64,000 nucleotides of DNA, from NCBI RefSeq assembly GCF_000819725.1, contig NZ_CDDH01000045.1, positions 124,001 through 188,000 on the forward strand, given 5' to 3'. A program made the position numbers and the translations under genes. The DNA is from Aeromonas australiensis (GTDB lineage: Bacteria; Pseudomonadota; Gammaproteobacteria; Enterobacterales; Aeromonadaceae). A model generated the notes under the pieces. The model was not told the DNA's origin. It worked only from the letters and a program-made list of their open reading frames with translations, and did no database searches. The stretch's first letter is position 1; every line of letters begins with the position of its first letter. This document shows, piece after piece, positions 62,015 to 64,000 of this stretch.

Positions 62015-63461
62015 GTTGATGGTGCCGCTTGTCATCTATCTGGTGCTGGTACTGGGGGTCGGTTTTTGGGCCAACCGCCATCGTGCAGCTGGCAACTTCG
62101 TGCAGGAGTACTTCATCGGCAACCGCAGCATGGGCGGACTGGTGCTGGCGATGACCCTAGTGGCCACCTACACCTCGGCTTCCTCTTTTATCGGCGGGCC
62201 GGGCGCCGCCTACAAGATCGGTCTGGGCTGGGTGTTGCTGGCAATGATCCAGCTGCCTACCGTCTGGCTCACTCTGGGGGTGCTTGGCAAGAAGTTCGCC
62301 ATCATCGCCCGTCGGGTCAATGCGGTGACCATCAACGACATGCTGTGGGCCCGCTACCAGAGCAAGGCGGTGGTGATCCTCGGATCCGTGACTATCATCC
62401 TCGCCTTTATCGCCACCATGGTGGTGCAGTTTATCGGTGGCGCTCGCCTGCTGGAGACCGCCACCGGCCTCTCCTACCAGCAGGGGCTGATGCTGTTTGC
62501 CAGCTGCGTGCTGCTCTACACCATCATCGGCGGCTTCCGTGCCGTGGTGATGACCGACGCCCTGCAGGGGATCATCATGCTGATCGGCACCGGTGCCTTG
62601 CTGGCGGGGATTCTGATTGCCGGTGACGGCCTGCCGAACCTTATCCACCAGCTCAGAGAGATCGATCCCAAGCTGGTGAGCCCGCAAGGGGCTGATGACA
62701 TGCTGACCCAGCCCTTTATGCTGAGCTTCTGGATCCTGGTCTGTGTCGGGGTGGTGGGGCTGCCCCACTCGGCGCTGCGCTGTTTTGGCTATCGCGACAG
62801 CAAGGCGCTCCATCGCGGTATTCTGATCGGCACCCTGGTCAGTGCCCTGCTGATGTTCGGCATGCATCTGGCGGGCGCCCTCGGCCGCGCCATCCTGCCG
62901 GGCATGGAGAGCCCGGACAAGATCATGCCCTCCCTGATGATGGAAGTGCTGCCCCCCTGGCTGGCCGGGGTCTTTCTGGCGGCGCCGATGGCGGCCATCA
63001 TGTCCACCATCGACTCCCAGCTGATCCAGGCTTCCGCCACCCTGGTGAAGGATCTCTACCTCAACTATCTGAGCCCAAAGCAGGAGAAGCTGGAAGTGCG
63101 CATTCCCCGCCTCTCCCTGCTCTGTACCCTGATCCTCGGCACCCTGGTGCTGCTGGCGGCGTTGCAACCGCCCGAGATGATCATCTGGCTCAACCTGCTC
63201 GCCTTTGGCGGTCTGCAGGCGGTATTCCTCTGGCCGCTGGTGCTCGGTCTCTACTGGTCGCGGGCCAACGGCCCGGGCGCGCTGGCCAGCATGGTCAGCG
63301 GCATCGTCAGCTATGGGGTACTCAGTCAGTGGGGGATCAAGCTGGCTGGCCTGCACGCCATCGTGCCTAGCCTCACGCTGGCGCTGGTGGTCTTTATCAC
63401 GGTGAGCCTGCTGACGACGCCCCCCTCACGGGAAGTACGCGAGCTTTTCGAGCAGAAATAA
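62004..63461 (+). CDS. panF: sodium/pantothenate symporter
   Basis: A 485-residue sodium:solute symporter (SSS) family protein with about 12-13 helices, including YFIGNRSMGGLVLAMTLVAT, TYTSASSFIGGPGAAYKIG and GVVGLPHSALRCFGYRD. ATG 62004 (MNLELMVPLV) has GAGGAT 7 bases upstream and overlaps yhdT. Pantothenate uptake fits the CoA-related neighbourhood (acs, accBC). Confidence 0.95.
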   Translation: MNLELMVPLVIYLVLVLGVGFWANRHRAAGNFVQEYFIGNRSMGGLVLAMTLVATYTSASSFIGGPGAAYKIGLGWVLLAMIQLPTVWLTLGVLGKKFAIIARRVNAVTINDMLWARYQSKAVVILGSVTIILAFIATMVVQFIGGARLLETATGLSYQQGLMLFASCVLLYTIIGGFRAVVMTDALQGIIMLIGTGALLAGILIAGDGLPNLIHQLREIDPKLVSPQGADDMLTQPFMLSFWILVCVGVVGLPHSALRCFGYRDSKALHRGILIGTLVSALLMFGMHLAGALGRAILPGMESPDKIMPSLMMEVLPPWLAGVFLAAPMAAIMSTIDSQLIQASATLVKDLYLNYLSPKQEKLEVRIPRLSLLCTLILGTLVLLAALQPPEMIIWLNLLAFGGLQAVFLWPLVLGLYWSRANGPGALASMVSGIVSYGVLSQWGIKLAGLHAIVPSLTLALVVFITVSLLTTPPSREVRELFEQK

Positions 63462-63550
63462 CAAAAAGATAAATAAAGGGTTCCGATACTATCCCCAAAT
63501 AGGTGTTTTCCGGTTAAACTGTGCGCCAAGTCACAGAAAGTAGCCGCTGT

Positions 63551-64000
63551 ATGCCCGTTAAAGTCACTCGACAAGTCGTTACTCAAGCCCTGCAGCGGCT
63601 CGGTTATGCCCTGCTACTGCCCGTCTCCATCCTGCCGATGGCGGCCTTGATCTACCGGCTTGGGCAACCCGATGTGCTCGATTTGGCCGTGCTCTCCCTC
63701 ACCGGTCAGGCGATCTTCAGCCAGATGCCGCTTATCTATGCGGTGGCGATCGCCTTTGGCCTGAGTCGGCAAGAGCTGGGTGGACAAACGCTGGCAGGGG
63801 CGGTCAACTTCCTGCTGCTCAGCAGCGCCTTCAATACGCTGGCCCCCAACCTGCACGCCGACATGATCTGCGGTCTGCTGGCGGGGCTCACCACCGCCAT
63901 CATCTACCCCTGGGTACACCAGCAAACACGGCCCCGCTGGCTACAGATCGCCAAGGGGGAGTTTCCCAGCCTGCTGGTGTCGGCCTTGGCCTGCCTGCTG
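63551..64000 (+). CDS. PTS permease EIIC domain, 5' part (runs off window)
   Basis: 150 codons open to the window edge. RLGYALLLPVSILPMAALIYRLG, SQMPLIYAVAIAFGLSR and LHADMICGLLAGLTTAIIYP are typical of the glucose/N-acetylglucosamine-type EIIC membrane domain. The sugar and the presence of fused EIIB/EIIA cannot be judged. 89 bases after panF, with an AT-rich gap probably carrying its promoter. Confidence 0.82.
   Translation, partial: MPVKVTRQVVTQALQRLGYALLLPVSILPMAALIYRLGQPDVLDLAVLSLTGQAIFSQMPLIYAVAIAFGLSRQELGGQTLAGAVNFLLLSSAFNTLAPNLHADMICGLLAGLTTAIIYPWVHQQTRPRWLQIAKGEFPSLLVSALACLL

Overview
This window looks like a piece of the main chromosome of an Aeromonas species. It is a GC-rich gammaproteobacterium with the metY-rimP-nusA-infB-rbfA-truB-rpsO-pnp order, a Na+-type polar flagellar stator (PomAB) beside xseB-ispA-dxs, a complete TMAO respiration locus (torS/torT/torR/torCAD) and a LuxO-like quorum-sensing regulator. 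The genus is an inference from gene content and order. About 58 protein genes are supported, plus two tRNAs.

Layout. Positions 1-1387: start of a LysR regulator divergent from a FabH-like ketoacyl synthase. Positions 1586-16968 (minus strand): pnp, rpsO, truB, rbfA, infB, nusA, rimP, tRNA-fMet, tRNA-Leu, secG, tpiA, glmM, folP, ftsH and rlmE, a core block for RNA, ribosome and envelope functions. Positions 17066-23660: yhbY, an unknown protein, greA, pomAB, then xseB-ispA-dxs (isoprenoid precursors). Positions 23953-31478: an UshA-type nucleotidase lipoprotein, three small or unknown genes, the LuxO-like regulator, fkpA, a beta-propeller lipoprotein and slyX. Positions 31729-37201 (minus): a peptide-type ABC importer operon with a fused double ATPase. 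Positions 37711-45958 (minus): glyA, a ParB-like protein, nrdR, ribD, ribE, ribBA, ribH, nusB, thiL and pgpA, covering folate/one-carbon, riboflavin and thiamine metabolism. Positions 46283-56737: the tor locus. Positions 56975-64000: acs, aroQ-accB-accC (acetyl-CoA activation and carboxylation), yhdT-panF (pantothenate uptake) and the start of a PTS permease.

Most of the window is ordinary housekeeping chromosome with no phage, IS element, integron or CRISPR. The most unusual signal is a recurring 'echo' architecture. In three unrelated places (after ribBA, after accC, and at the junction of the two ABC permeases) a diverged, reading-frame-preserving copy of a gene's last 12-20 codons sits just beyond the true stop codon. 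At the permease junction a copy of the next gene's beginning is also present, so that a 31-codon mini-ORF with its own ribosome binding site is formed. Other points are the loss of the visible zinc-cysteine cluster in the GTP cyclohydrolase half of RibBA, a terminator-like hairpin pressed against the thiL start, candidate TorR boxes and a PurR-like site, and a LuxO whose sigma-54 contact loop reads GSFTGA.
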